A DNA stretch of 64,000 nucleotides, taken from contig SWBL01000246.1 in NCBI GenBank assembly GCA_024195585.1, forward strand, positions 16,826 to 80,825, written 5' to 3'. The notes under the pieces are model-generated. The model was not told the DNA's origin. It saw only the letters and a program-made list of their open reading frames with translations, and did not search any database. Numbering within the stretch: position 1 is the stretch's first letter; each line of letters opens with the position of its first letter. Shown here in pieces: positions 54,124 through 64,000 of this stretch. This stretch comes from Aureobasidium sp. EXF-3400. Lineage: Eukaryota; Ascomycota; Dothideomycetes; Dothideales; Saccotheciaceae. Both the position numbers and the translations under genes were made by a program.

Positions 54124-57108
54124 ATGAGCTCGCCATCACTGCCATCGCTGTCATCGCTACACCCGGTACCACGCGCGCAGGGTTTCGTCACTGCTAGAAT
54201 TGTTCTTGCCGATCTTGAATTACAACACGATCGCAGTACAGATGTGATTGCCCACACAGAGAAGCCCAAGAGAGGACGACCGAAGAAGGCTGTCGGCACA
54301 GATTGTGCTCCCGCCAAACCACGAGCTCGCAAGACAACGACGGCCACCGAGGATAGTTCTGTGCTCGCCGACGTAGCTACAAAGCCCAAGACGCGTAAGA
54401 GAGAGGCCACAACCACAAACGAGGAAGGAGTGGTCGTCGCGCCTCCCGCACCCAAAAGAGGTCGACCCAAGAAGGCAATTGCCATTGGGGATGCTGCAAT
54501 TGCTCCGACAGACGCAAAGCCTGTAGCGAAGCGAGGAAGGAAGAAGGCCTCCGAGCCCACTGACACCAATGACAATGACGCTGCTGCTGAAAGACCGAAG
54601 CCGCAACCCAAGCCTCGCAAGACGAAAGCCCAGTCAGTCGAAAATACTACTGCAATCTCAGAGGTGCCTGCTGTCGACAATGCAGAAACACTAGACTCTG
54701 GTGTGCCATCTGTTGTGCCAATTGAGGTGCTTGATCTTGATCCTGCTCCACGGCGCAAACGAGATTGGACTCCTCCGACAGAATCAGTCCTACCTCCTTC
54801 ATTTCAGCAAAGTATTGATACCTCACCCGGCCCTGAATCTGCTGGCAATCATGATCTAGAGGGCGAGGAGAACACTGGTAATGCCCCCCTAGCATCAGAC
54901 TTTACCAGATTGATGGGCGACTTTGCCTACCAAGAGAACAATGCTAGACCTGCTCCATCTCTGTCCCGAACGCCGAGCGACGGTCCCACTACCAAGCGAA
55001 AACGTTTAGATCCTGTCGACGTGACTGCGACTGAAGGACCGAAGAAACGAAAGAAGAAAGCTGTAGAGCCGAAAGAGCCAAAGGAACCCAAGCCTAAACC
55101 GCCTAAGAAGCCAAAAGCGCCCAAGAAGAAACCACTCACCATCACCGCTCTTGCTACTGCAGCTTACCTACCACAATCTGCTAACCCTGATGATGATCCT
55201 GATCAGACCAAACTGATCTCGGATTTCTTCCCACAACCCCAGTCTGACGCTGTCGCTCTGCCTGAGGAAGCTGCTGTTGCCAAGCCGACAGCCTCCAATA
55301 AGAATGTTCGTGCTGCTGAGAACGAGCCAGCGCCAAAACGCAAGAGGGCCGTGAAGAAGAAGGTACACATAACAGTGCCTGAGATACATGTCAAGTTAGA
55401 CTCTCCAGAAGCTGCTCGTGAGAATGCTAAGAGACAACAATGGCTATTCGGAAGCTCAAGTCAACTGGCTGCAGCAGAGTCTCCTACCGAGCTTCGCGAC
55501 CTACAGCAGGCACTCAAGGAGTCTGAAGATATGATCTCTTCACAACAAATGGATGTCTTACGTGCCTCAAGCTGTGCCCATGTACCATCCGCCCCGCATG
55601 GCACCAGTTTATCCATTGGACAAGCTGACAGAGCTTTGTGGATGTCTGCTGCCAGAGACTTCGAGGACTCTACCTTCGCATCCGATGAGAGTCGCGACAA
55701 CGACGATCTCGTCGCAGTCAGTGAATCGTTGCGACCACAGTATCCGTCTAGCAGTGCAAAGTCCGCGCCTGGCTCCCGCCTCTCAGAAGTCAGACCCCAA
55801 GTCGAAGTGTTGACGATATCGTCGTCGGCTCCTGGAGAGCTCGAGTCGCCAGATTCTGGGTATGTGGATGTTGACCAAGTCGGTTGTGCTTCGTCTTCAA
55901 CGACTCGCTTGTCCGAAAGACCCGCGGATATACCACCTGCCAGCTCGAGGACTAGAGTGCTTGCGAGTGGGGATTCTAAGCTTCTAGAGGTTATTTCCTT
56001 GGACACCACTCCTGAAACAGAAGTATTGCCTCGGCGCGCTCTTAGTACTCGCGATCCAAACACCAACATCACGAGACCGACGGTCGATGCGGAGGACAAA
56101 AATCCGGATGTTTCTCCAAGAAAATCGACCACTAAGCCATCAGTTGTTTGTGTGGAATCCCCTAAGAAGCGATCGATTGGTCGTCCGCGCAAGCTACTAA
56201 GCGACGCAGCACAAACATCACCTATTGCCATTAGACACGTGGTCATTGATTCTTCTGCTTCGTCAGCACGAGAAAAAGCTAGACAAAAATTCCTTGCTGC
56301 CAGCCCGACTCGGGTTTCTCTACAACCTTCGCAAGGAGGGTTGCACGATATACAATTCAGTATCACCCCAAGCCCGCATTCCGAATCAAAGAACAGACTT
56401 TCAAAGTCCGGTCCTGCTCCCAATCTTGTATCGACGACACGACCAAGAGGTCGACCTCGACGGTCTCCCAGTCCTGATGATCTACCTATTGCATCACAAC
56501 TTCGCAAACCACCTTCGTTACCTGGCGCTCCTTCCAAGCATGTTGCAGTCGCCGAGCCATCATCCGATTACCTCGACATCGATGCCATCTCCGATATAGA
56601 CAATGCGACCCACGCACCCTCGCCACCACGACGCACCCCAGCATCTCCACCAAAGGCAACGCTAGAATTCGACAGACCACCTCCACCACCACTACCAACC
56701 ATTGCAACCTCGACCGCTCGATGTAGCGCTAAACAGATTCTGGCAGAATGGGCAGGCATTGCTCCAACATTGTTCCCAAAGATTACAAAGACTGTACGGT
56801 CCACACCACCCAGTCAAGATCACAAGAACCCAACTTGGCATGAGAAGATGCTTCTTTACGACCCTATCGTGCTTGAAGACTTGACTCTTTGGCTCAACGC
56901 CCAAGGTGTACGGATCGAAGTCTCAATGCCGAAGGTAGTCAAAGGGTTGGGAAAGAAGAAAGTCGACGTGGCGGAGACTGTAAAAGAAGCTACAGAGGTA
57001 GTGCAAGAAGATCTGCAGCCTTGGATGGTGCAGAAATGGTGTGAGGAGCATAGTATATGTTGTTTGTGGAAGGAAGGCTTAAGAGGTGGCGTCAGACAGA
57101 AGTATTGA
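54124..57108 (+). CDS. SLX4: SLX4-like structure-specific endonuclease scaffold subunit
   Basis: Single exon, 994 residues from ATG 54124 (MSSPSLPSLSS). Most of the chain is polar and disordered with Pro-Lys tracts and several AT-hook-like motifs (KRGRPKKA, KRSIGRPRK, RPRGRPRRS). A WxFGSSSQL-like stretch and many SP/TP sites suggest phosphorylation. The conserved C-terminal SLX1-binding domain is clear: WHEKMLLYDPIVLEDLTLWL, then LQPWMVQKWCEEHSICCLW to the end (~residues 905-994). SLX4 binds and activates the SLX1 nuclease for branched DNA such as stalled forks and Holliday junctions. Typical fungal SLX4 length and layout. Confidence 0.88.
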   Translation: MSSPSLPSLSSLHPVPRAQGFVTARIVLADLELQHDRSTDVIAHTEKPKRGRPKKAVGTDCAPAKPRARKTTTATEDSSVLADVATKPKTRKREATTTNEEGVVVAPPAPKRGRPKKAIAIGDAAIAPTDAKPVAKRGRKKASEPTDTNDNDAAAERPKPQPKPRKTKAQSVENTTAISEVPAVDNAETLDSGVPSVVPIEVLDLDPAPRRKRDWTPPTESVLPPSFQQSIDTSPGPESAGNHDLEGEENTGNAPLASDFTRLMGDFAYQENNARPAPSLSRTPSDGPTTKRKRLDPVDVTATEGPKKRKKKAVEPKEPKEPKPKPPKKPKAPKKKPLTITALATAAYLPQSANPDDDPDQTKLISDFFPQPQSDAVALPEEAAVAKPTASNKNVRAAENEPAPKRKRAVKKKVHITVPEIHVKLDSPEAARENAKRQQWLFGSSSQLAAAESPTELRDLQQALKESEDMISSQQMDVLRASSCAHVPSAPHGTSLSIGQADRALWMSAARDFEDSTFASDESRDNDDLVAVSESLRPQYPSSSAKSAPGSRLSEVRPQVEVLTISSSAPGELESPDSGYVDVDQVGCASSSTTRLSERPADIPPASSRTRVLASGDSKLLEVISLDTTPETEVLPRRALSTRDPNTNITRPTVDAEDKNPDVSPRKSTTKPSVVCVESPKKRSIGRPRKLLSDAAQTSPIAIRHVVIDSSASSAREKARQKFLAASPTRVSLQPSQGGLHDIQFSITPSPHSESKNRLSKSGPAPNLVSTTRPRGRPRRSPSPDDLPIASQLRKPPSLPGAPSKHVAVAEPSSDYLDIDAISDIDNATHAPSPPRRTPASPPKATLEFDRPPPPPLPTIATSTARCSAKQILAEWAGIAPTLFPKITKTVRSTPPSQDHKNPTWHEKMLLYDPIVLEDLTLWLNAQGVRIEVSMPKVVKGLGKKKVDVAETVKEATEVVQEDLQPWMVQKWCEEHSICCLWKEGLRGGVRQKY

Positions 57109-57811
57109 TACATATTCAATTTTGAGGCAGCGTCTTCTGTACATATGCACTAGAGACATTATAACCATGGGAACGCGGTTTTCTGACTTGGTCGAAGTCT
57201 GAGTAGATCATTACTCAGGAGCACTTTGAATAAATTTACTTTGTCGATGTCACCGCACAGTGAAATACATCTATCACTAGTTTCTGCACATTGACCATCC
57301 CTTTCAGCTTACAACATTACTGTTACTCGTGCTGACAACTAAAATAATCTCGCGCTCTCCTTTGCAAGCTGACGATACATGAACAAAGCGAGAAGAGGAG
57401 AGTTGAGGATAGACAGGGTGACTCCAACCACAAGGCAAAACACTCGGCACATCATTGAACCGAGCATTCCTGAGACCAGCGTTTGACATCAAGGGCCTTG
57501 GGTCATACTGGGCATGTACGCAGTGCTATATTACATATGATGCTCATAGACCGAAACTGTGTTGTTTTGTCATGTCTGAGACATGTCGTGGAAGATGATC
57601 ACTTGAAACGAAAGAATGTCTCTAACATACTTTGAACTAAAGAGCGATATCAAAAACACAACATTACTGTTTGACAACAGAGAGCGACAGACTCACTGCA
57701 TGCGAGACATTGGTGGATGTGTTTATAGAAGTCAATCCCAAATAAAAGGACGATTTCATCTCCATAGTCAATCGAATACCAACCGACACTCACAGTTCAA
57801 CAGAGCTCAAG
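57109..57811. other. Intergenic, no gene recognised
   Basis: SLX4 3' UTR and upstream of a small unknown gene. Confidence 0.5.
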
Positions 57812-58489
57812 ATGAAAGCCTTTCTCAAAAGCAGACAACACAGCAAAGCAGAATCCTACCTATCAAACAGCACCGCAGAACCAACGACTCACGAAGCCTC
57901 AAGACTCTCAACACCGACAGAATGGTGGCTTGCCCGTGAAAACGCCTTTGATACAGCAAACCGCATATACAAGAAACTGTACAGAGACTCTGATGAATCT
58001 CATTACTCACGCGAGCAGGACTACGACGAGAATGATGTAGAATCTTCACCGCCTCTCAGTCCATCTTCTCCAGACTGGAACGCTAGTCGTTGGTTTTGGA
58101 CTGCTGAGCGTTCGGAGATGTGGGTTGATCATGTTGCGAGTAGCGGTTGGATCATGCTTGATCTGAATGATGGCGTTCGAAAGGTCTTTGTCGACAAAAC
58201 AGCTACTGCCATCTCTGGCTCGGAGCTCCAAGTTGATAGCGATGCAAAGCCCGCCAGTCCAGCTAAGAAGCCAGGAGATACACAAGAGAGATTCGAGAAC
58301 GGTCAGACCAGCCAGGCTGAAGTGAAGTCTACCAATGCTGCAGAGCTGCGCCGCAGACCGAAGTTGACCATACAGATACCGAACGGCATACCAGGTTATT
58401 ATTCCAAGCATGGTCCCAACGACTACTCCAGCTGCAGACCTCACATTACGAGTGAGGAGCGCGCCGAGTGGAGGAAGAACATGTTTTAG
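57812..58489 (+). CDS. Hypothetical protein, 225 residues
   Basis: Single open frame from ATG 57812. No domain recognised. Notable: TPTEWWLARENAFDTANRIYKKLY, an acidic/Ser-Pro stretch (PPLSPSSPDWN), a Trp-rich SRWFWTAERSEMWVDHV, and a C-terminal RRRPKLTIQIPNGIPGYY. No signal peptide or membrane helix. Composition is protein-like and codon use matches its neighbours. Alternative: none obvious. Confidence 0.6.
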   Translation: MKAFLKSRQHSKAESYLSNSTAEPTTHEASRLSTPTEWWLARENAFDTANRIYKKLYRDSDESHYSREQDYDENDVESSPPLSPSSPDWNASRWFWTAERSEMWVDHVASSGWIMLDLNDGVRKVFVDKTATAISGSELQVDSDAKPASPAKKPGDTQERFENGQTSQAEVKSTNAAELRRRPKLTIQIPNGIPGYYSKHGPNDYSSCRPHITSEERAEWRKNMF

Positions 58490-59038
58490 AGTGTTTGGAG
58501 ACAGAGAGAGAGAATTTGATCAGAACCTGGGGACTTACCTGCGGATATATAGCGGTTCTTGGGGAGTTTCCGGGATCTAGGAGATATCATACTCAGACTG
58601 AGGCTCAATGGCAATGGATGTAATCTGGATGACTAAGTCTACTTTGATGGACGCTGATCCCAGCCTCGCCGAGATGCGCGGAGAAGGTGCAACCGGGGTT
58701 CGTGAGGCGATTGCTGTCGGCGAAAGACAGTTGTTTTCCAGTGTCGTCGTTGTTCAACTAGAGAAAGATCAGAACACGTGTCCGCTGTCACAAAGTAGAA
58801 CAGAATCAACGGAGTTGGCGGTAGAAATAGATTGATGGTCTTCGATGGAGTTCGGTGCGGGGGTCTACCTTCACATGTGTGGAGCTCTCTTTCCACTTTG
58901 GGCCTAGGCTGGTGGTTGGTCTAAACGTGTCCTTGTGCCGGCGATAGTGCCAACTTGTTGCTTTAAGGACAGTCTGTCTTCACAGTTGCCGCCAACTTGT
59001 CTTTCTTTGCTTGACTTGAGTCGACCAATTGATTCGAG
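58490..59038. other. Intergenic, calnexin promoter
   Basis: No gene recognised; the last ~60 bases form a T/C-rich leader before the calnexin ATG. Confidence 0.55.
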
Positions 59039-60894
59039 ATGAAGTTCCAAAACTACCTTGCCGTCGGTCTCTGCGCCGCCGTCTCTCGCGCCGACGTGCT
59101 CGACGACCTTGAGGACTCTGCCGTCGACGCCTCGTCGTCTGTTGCTTCGGTCGTCGAGTCTGTCACTTCGTCCGCTGTCAGCAAGCCCACCTTCACCCCT
59201 ACCACCCTCAAGGCTCCTTTCCTTGAGCAGTTCACCGACGACTGGGAGTCAAGATGGCAGAAGTCTGAGGCCAAGAAGGAGGGCACTGAGGAGGAATGGG
59301 CCTACGTCGGTACCTGGAAGGTCGAGGAGCCTTCAGTCCTCCGCGGTATTGAGGGCGACAAGGGTCTGGTTCTCAAGGACAAGGCCGCCCACCACGCCAT
59401 CTCGGCCAAGTTCCCCAAGGCCATTGACAACACCGACAAGACTCTGGTTGTCCAGTACGAGGCAAAGTTCCAAGGTAAGCTCAAGTCACAATCTTGCACA
59501 CCCAGCACATCTGACCCGTCCGACAGCCGGCCTTGAGTGTGGAGGTGCCTACATGAAGCTCCTCCAGGATAACAGCGCCCTCCACGCCGAAGAGTTCTCC
59601 AACGCCTCCCCCTACATCATCATGTTCGGTCCCGACAAGTGTGGCTCCACCAACAAGGTCCACTTCATCTTCCGCCACAAGAACCCCAAGACTGGCGAGT
59701 ACGAGGAGAAGCACCTCAAGAACCCTCCCATGGCTCGCATCAGCAAGCAGACCTCTCTCTACACCCTCATTGTCCGCCCCGACCAGACTTTCGAGCTCAA
59801 GGTTGACGGCACTTCCCTCAAGACCGGCTCCCTCCTCGAGGATTTCACTCCCGCTGTCAACCCTTCCACCGAGATTGATGATCCCGAAGACAAGAAGCCC
59901 GCCGATTGGGTTGAGGAGGCTCAAATCGCTGACCCCGAGGCTACTAAGCCCGCCGACTGGGACGAGGACGCCCCCTTCGAGATTGAGGACACCGAGGCTG
60001 AGAAGCCCGCCGACTGGCTCGAGAATGAGCCTCTCCAGATCCCCGACCCTGAGGCCGAGAAGCCCGAGGACTGGGATGATGAGGAAGATGGTGACTGGAT
60101 GCCTCCTCTTGTCCAGAACCCCAAGTGTGACGACGCTTCTGGCTGTGGTCCCTGGAAGGCTCCCATGAAGAGAAACCCCGAGTACAAGGGCAAGTGGTCC
60201 GCTCCTATGATCGAGAACCCTGCCTACAAGGGCGTTTGGGCTCCCCAGAAGATTGCCAACCCCGACTACTTCGAGGACAAGACTCCTTCCAAGTTTGAGC
60301 CTATGGGTGCCGTAAGTTTGACCCTTGTGCAACAGTTTCGTACACGTAACACTAACTTCTGCACAGATCGGTTTCGAGCTCTGGACCATGCAGAACGACA
60401 TCCTCTTTGACAACATCTACATTGGTCACTCTGAGAAGGATGCCGCCGCTCTCGCCAAGGAGACCTTCGAGGTCAAGAACGCCGTTGAGAAGGCCGAGGA
60501 AGAGGCTACCAAGCCCAAGAAGGACGAGACCAAGGACACCCCCAAGTCTCCCATGGACCTCAAGTTCGCCGACGACCCTGTTCTCTACGTCCGCGAGAAG
60601 CTCGATCTCTTCATTACCATCTTCAAGCGTGACCCCGTCCAGGCTATCCAATTCGTTCCCGAGGTTGCTGGCGGTCTCGCTGTCCTCCTTGTCACCGTCA
60701 TTGCCCTTCTTCTCGGTGCCATCGGTGGTGGTGCCGCTGCTGCCCCTAGCAAGGACCAGGTCAAGGCTAAGGCCGAGCAGGCCAAGAAGGCCGCTGTTGA
60801 CACCAAGAACCAGGCTGCTGAGGCTGTCACCTCTTCAGCACAGGCTGCCAAGTCTGAGGTTCAGCAGAGAAGTGGTGCTGCCAAGTCGTCTTAG
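59039..60894 (+). CDS. Calnexin, ER lectin chaperone
   Basis: Exons 59039-59474, 59527-60311 and 60367-60894 (introns 52 and 55 bp), 582 residues. A signal peptide (residues 1-18) leads the globular lectin domain ([54 protein letters not shown]). The P-domain has four KPxDWxx repeats (59893-60078) then the partner repeats with [18 protein letters not shown] single transmembrane segment ([20 protein letters not shown], ~507-526) precedes a basic/Ala-rich cytosolic tail. It retains monoglucosylated glycoproteins in the ER for folding. No KKxx retention motif is present at the very end. Confidence 0.96.
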
Positions 60895-62182
60895 GTCGAG
60901 GCTTGGTCACCAATGCCCCACTGATTAAGGACAAGAAGAAAAGAAGAGAGTGGTTTGAGGAAGAAGAGTTTGAAACATCATTACTATTACCCCAGCCAAG
61001 AGGCTACGTTTTTTGTTAGTTGTTGCAAAAGTTGAGAAACTTGAGCGTATATGATATTTGCTGTTAACCATCAATCCCTATGTGTGACCTCTTATCTGAC
61101 AAACCTACTCCAAAGCACACTCGTCCCCTTATGCACTTGATGATGTAGGTGGGGGAAAGACTTCGTATCTTTTCCGAAGCACGACATGCGAGGGTCGTGC
61201 TCGTTGTTGACTGTTATAAGCCGCCGTTGAGAAAACTCAGCCTTGCATATATTAGTTGCAGCAAGTACCGGCAAGAGCGATAACTTTGATCAAACCTCAC
61301 ACCGTCTTCACGATCCCAATCGTCATCTTTGAACACTATTGTGCTTATATATTGAAAGCTATGTCAGAGTCGCTTTAGTGGTGAGAGGTGGCACCCATAT
61401 ATGTCGCTTAGCTTAGCCAGGTACAATGTGTCTGGAACGGTACGGATAGCTACGGACGCAAGGTACAAAAACCTAGGTTAGAATGTCCCTCCTGCTGACT
61501 CGTTGTAGAGCACGCGAGTCGACAACTAGTCAAGCGGAAGATGATCCGCAAGACTTTACGGTCCAAAAGGCAAGAGATGTACTGAGCAGACGACCATGTG
61601 GTCGTTCTGGAGCCAAGCGGTCCAACGCTACTTACTCGTTGTAGACGGCGCGAGTCTGGTCCTCCGTGGAAGTAGTTGCCGTAGTGGTTGATCGTCCGGA
61701 CCGTCGAGAGCACTGACTGGTCTACCCCCTCATTGCGGAGCTCATGCTCGACGAGCAGTCACAATGGAGCACTGGTGTGTAATAGGAACCTCCAGGACAG
61801 TAAAAGGTCAAGTACAGGAAACCCCGATAGAAACGGTAAGTCCACTCTACTCCCACTATCTATACAACTATAGCAAGAGGTGCAAGGGTCTTGTCATGTT
61901 CTGGCTTCCAGTGGCATTTCTCACTCCACCGATGTCTATTGGTCAGCTGGGGAATAGTCTTTGGTGGCTGCAACGTCTACTAGCGTTTCACCGTGCCTCC
62001 AACCCAACTTTCACCACGTTCTACCTTCCTTTGGCAAGACATGCTGAGACAGGAACGGGCCATGACTCTCAAGGTCTGTCAATGGGCTTTCTCTTCTACT
62101 TGCCGTCGTCCATGTCTCGTTCGTTCTTTAGAGGCCTCTCTGGCAGAGCGTCAATCACCACCTGCACCTTTCGTCGCTCAGT
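60895..62182. other. 1.3-kb intergenic region with small sequence symmetries
   Basis: No gene recognised. Contains an imperfect direct repeat (about 61496-61520 and 61634-61657, ACTCGTTGTAGA...CGCGAGTC) and a perfect inverted repeat ACGACCA-TG-TGGTCGT at 61590-61605. Confidence 0.5.
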
Positions 62183-63666
62183 ATGCTGTCGCTGAGCGTA
62201 CCTCATGAGGGTATCACTATTGTAGCGGCAGTCTGCGTGTCGCTAGCGACCACATCGGTACTTTTGAGGCTCTGGGTACGGTCGCACTTCTTGACCGGCG
62301 GACTCCAAGCAGTAAGTCGAAGAAACCTTAGGGCTGCGTGGGCCATGTAGTCTGCGCATTCACAGTATGCCCTCTGAAAGAACCCCGACTAAATTGTGTC
62401 TCTCACTAGGATGACTGGACAATCCTCATCGCCGCCATAGGCTACATCGGCTTCTGTATCAACGCTTTTATCCTTGCCATTGAGGAAGCCGCCAACCCCA
62501 TCTTCTCTGCCGAGACTGGCGAAAAAGTCATACTCGTCCTCTTATGTGGTGAAGTCGAATTCCAAGCTACCTGCCTGGTCTTCAAGCTTTCCCTCACAAT
62601 CTTCTTCCGCAAATTTCTCATCGTCGAATGGCAACGATTGCTTGTGTTGGCCTGCGGCTTCTTTTATTGCTCTACCTGCGTCGTTGGGATCTTCCTTGCA
62701 CTCTTCCAGTGTGGTCTGCCCACACATCTGGTACACAAGCACTTGACCGGTCAATGTGTCAAGGTGGAAGCATTCACTGCGTTGTTGTATGTCCACGGTA
62801 TTTTATCAGCAGTGACAGATTGGGTCTTTGCTCTATTGCCCATTCTAACACTATACCGTTCCAACCTCAGTCGTGGGGCGAAAATCTCCTCGTCTTTTCT
62901 TATGCTGCTCGCCTGCGGTGGTTCCGTAGCCGCTATCGTCCGCACGGTTACCACTGGCACATATATCATCCGGAACAGGTACTTTGATCCAAACCTACGT
63001 CCCAACTACTATTCGATCTCAGCGCCTATGATCAACCTTACTGTTATTGAAGTGGGATTGGGAATCACCGCTGTCTCACTGGCATGCTTACGACCGCTGA
63101 TGAGACGCGCGAAGGTTGTAGGACAACACTTCACCTCTCGGCTTATCGGTTCAGACATGTCGAAGACGCAGATCACAGATGAAGAGGGAACTGTAAACTT
63201 GGTTGTTGTCGACACGAAACAGATGAATGGACCTGTACCGACCGGATCTTGTTGGAACAGAACTCCAGCTTTGGGAGCAGCAACCAACGCGCCGCCGGAT
63301 CTTGAAGCCAGTTGGAACAAAACTCCAGCATTAGGAGGAACAGCAAACCCGCTAGAGGCCAGTTGGAACAGGACTCCAGCCTTGACAGACACAGCGCACG
63401 CGCCGCCTCTTGGTGCTAGTTGGAGCAAGACCCCACCTCTGGGAAGCATACCAAGTTCGCCATCTTTGGATGCTAGCTGGAGCAAAACACCGCCTATAGG
63501 AACACTTCTGCCACCTCTTGGGTCAAGCTTCAACAAAACTCCTGCTGTTGGAGTTATGGAGCCTCCGCCGTCTTTTGGTGCAAGCTTTAATAGAACTCCG
63601 GCTATAGCAGATTCGATAGATGAGGAGCCGAAGGAAACAAGCTGGAAAAGGATGCCACGACGGTAA
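62183..63666 (+). CDS. Seven-helix rhodopsin-domain (PTH11/CFEM-receptor-like) membrane protein with repetitive tail
   Basis: Two exons, 62183-62311 and 62410-63666 (intron 98 bp, GTAAGT...CACTAG), 461 residues. Seven hydrophobic segments form the fungal Rhodopsin_fung domain: ITIVAAVCVSLATTSVLLRLW, WTILIAAIGYIGFCINAFIL, the LVFKLSLTIFF...LLVLACGFFYCSTCVVGIFLALFQCG region, LSAVTDWVFALLPILTLYR (the DW...P motif), FLMLLACGGSVAAIVRTVTTG and a last segment. The tail (from ~63230) has about eight imperfect repeats S(W/F)(N/S)(K/R)TP(A/P). The family includes pathogenicity-associated and other receptor-like proteins of unknown ligand. Start chosen at the only ATG giving a full first helix. Confidence 0.82.
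63247..63655 (+). repeat. Coding repeats in the C-tail of the seven-helix protein
   Basis: About eight diverged copies of a 12-20 residue unit centred on S(W/F)(N/S)(K/R)TP(A/P)(L/I/V)G, separated by Pro-rich spacers, ending TSWKRMPRR. Confidence 0.75.
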
Positions 63667-63904
63667 AGATAGATCTGTGCAAAGAGATAACGAATATATG
63701 ACAATTACATTACACCTGTGGAATGGATCAAGCCTATGAAGGATGCTGTACGAAACCACTTGACTGTAAACATTGTAGCGACTGTAGGATGCCTAGGCTC
63801 TGGCTTGAAGTCCAGCTTCTCAGTTCGCAGTCCAGATGGTCTCGTAGAAAAGTGATGGCGATGGATCAAAACATCAGATATCCATCAACACAGGGCAAAA
63901 CGCA
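63667..63904. other. Spacer to 5S rRNA
   Basis: No gene recognised. Confidence 0.5.
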
Positions 63905-64000
63905 AAACGTACAGCAGCAGGGATTCCCACGTGGTCACCCACCGTAGTACTAATCTGCCGTTCAACTGCTTATGTATGGCAGAGCGGACGGGATGCCCAG
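63905..64000 (-). rRNA. 5S ribosomal RNA, 5' end beyond window
   Basis: Minus-strand sequence starting CTGGGCATCCCGTCCGCTCT (from base 64000), then ...GATTAGTACTACGGTGGGTG and ACCACGTGGGAATCCCTGC..., closely follows the fungal 5S rRNA, with the internal control region (A and C boxes) present. The 3' end is near 63905, followed by a short T-run on the minus strand. About 96 of ~119 nt are inside the window. Its lone position fits the dispersed 5S genes of Pezizomycotina. Confidence 0.92.

Noticed and set aside
55461..56537. 358-codon minus-strand frame inside SLX4
   Set aside because: Antisense shadow of a long single-exon gene; Ser/Gly-rich, no domain, and the sense strand has the conserved SLX4 C-terminus.
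59481..60416. 311-codon minus-strand frame over calnexin
   Set aside because: Antisense to a clear calnexin exon, with leucine/glycine-rich composition from codon bias.
1..64000. Mobile elements, CRISPR arrays, operons or ribosome binding sites
   Set aside because: No terminal repeats, transposase or reverse transcriptase remnants were seen; the DNA is eukaryotic, so operon and Shine-Dalgarno logic does not apply.

Overview
The window is nuclear DNA of a filamentous ascomycete (Pezizomycotina), most likely a dothideomycete. The support is: many genes with short GT-AG introns (about 45-113 bp, often with CTAAC-like branch points); a lone 5S rRNA gene outside any rDNA array; CBM1, CFEM-type/PTH11-like, Zn2Cys6, DUF2235 and 2EXR protein families; a 25-residue copper metallothionein; and pyrimidine-rich leaders. 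Placement below Pezizomycotina is inference. I see no transposon, virus, CRISPR array or secondary-metabolite cluster.

Layout, left to right. 1-11.3 kb, plus strand: a Trf4/5 non-canonical poly(A) polymerase cut by the window edge, profilin, and a giant CCCH + SF1 helicase + NFX1-finger + RZ-finger protein (ZNFX1/Hrr1 type). 11.8-13.9 kb, minus: a small unknown protein and a cyclin-L-like cyclin. 14.8-18.2 kb, plus: a secreted LPMO with CBM1 and a DUF2235 hydrolase with a reading-frame break. 18.5 kb: a degenerate tRNA-like Pol III locus. 19.6-22.0 kb, minus: two unknown proteins. 23.2 kb: metallothionein with a repeat-bearing upstream region; 23.96 kb: tRNA-Val(CAC). 24.5-26.3 kb: a Pex30-type peroxin. 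27.1-27.3 kb, minus: U6 snRNA apparently interrupted by two spliceosomal introns. 28-32.5 kb, minus: a decayed secreted-protein gene, tRNA-Leu(AAG), a secreted protein built of duplicated cysteine modules, and a 2EXR gene with an in-frame stop. 33.8-36.5 kb: betaine-lipid synthase. 36.8-37.6 kb, minus: a complex I subunit. 38.3-40.1 kb: a 2EXR protein and TAF9. 40.3-41.0 kb, minus: an 18-residue-repeat protein with an in-frame stop. 41.4 kb: cytochrome c oxidase subunit Cox4. 43.3-53.1 kb, minus: a DUF7492 secreted protein, CPD photolyase, a GCPII-like M28 peptidase and a small Zn2Cys6 regulator. 54.1-60.9 kb, plus: SLX4, an unknown protein, calnexin. 62.2-63.7 kb: a seven-helix rhodopsin-like membrane protein with a repetitive tail. 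63.9 kb to the edge: 5S rRNA on the minus strand.

Most genes are independent housekeeping or niche genes rather than one pathway. Functional groupings that can be named are RNA metabolism (Trf4, ZNFX1-like helicase, U6, tRNAs, 5S), respiration (complex I subunit, Cox4), DNA repair (photolyase, SLX4), membrane/ER/peroxisome biology (Bta1, calnexin, Pex30-like) and secretion (two LPMO-like proteins and the cysteine-module protein).

The strongest unusual observation is the U6 gene. Splicing out a 55-nt and a 54-nt GT-AG intron, each with a CTAAC branch site, gives a textbook 104-nt U6 with its 5' hairpin, ACAGAG box and T-run, and the second intron carries a B-box-like Pol III element. A second theme is interrupted genes: three in-frame stops and two or three frame breaks sit in otherwise coherent coding sequence.
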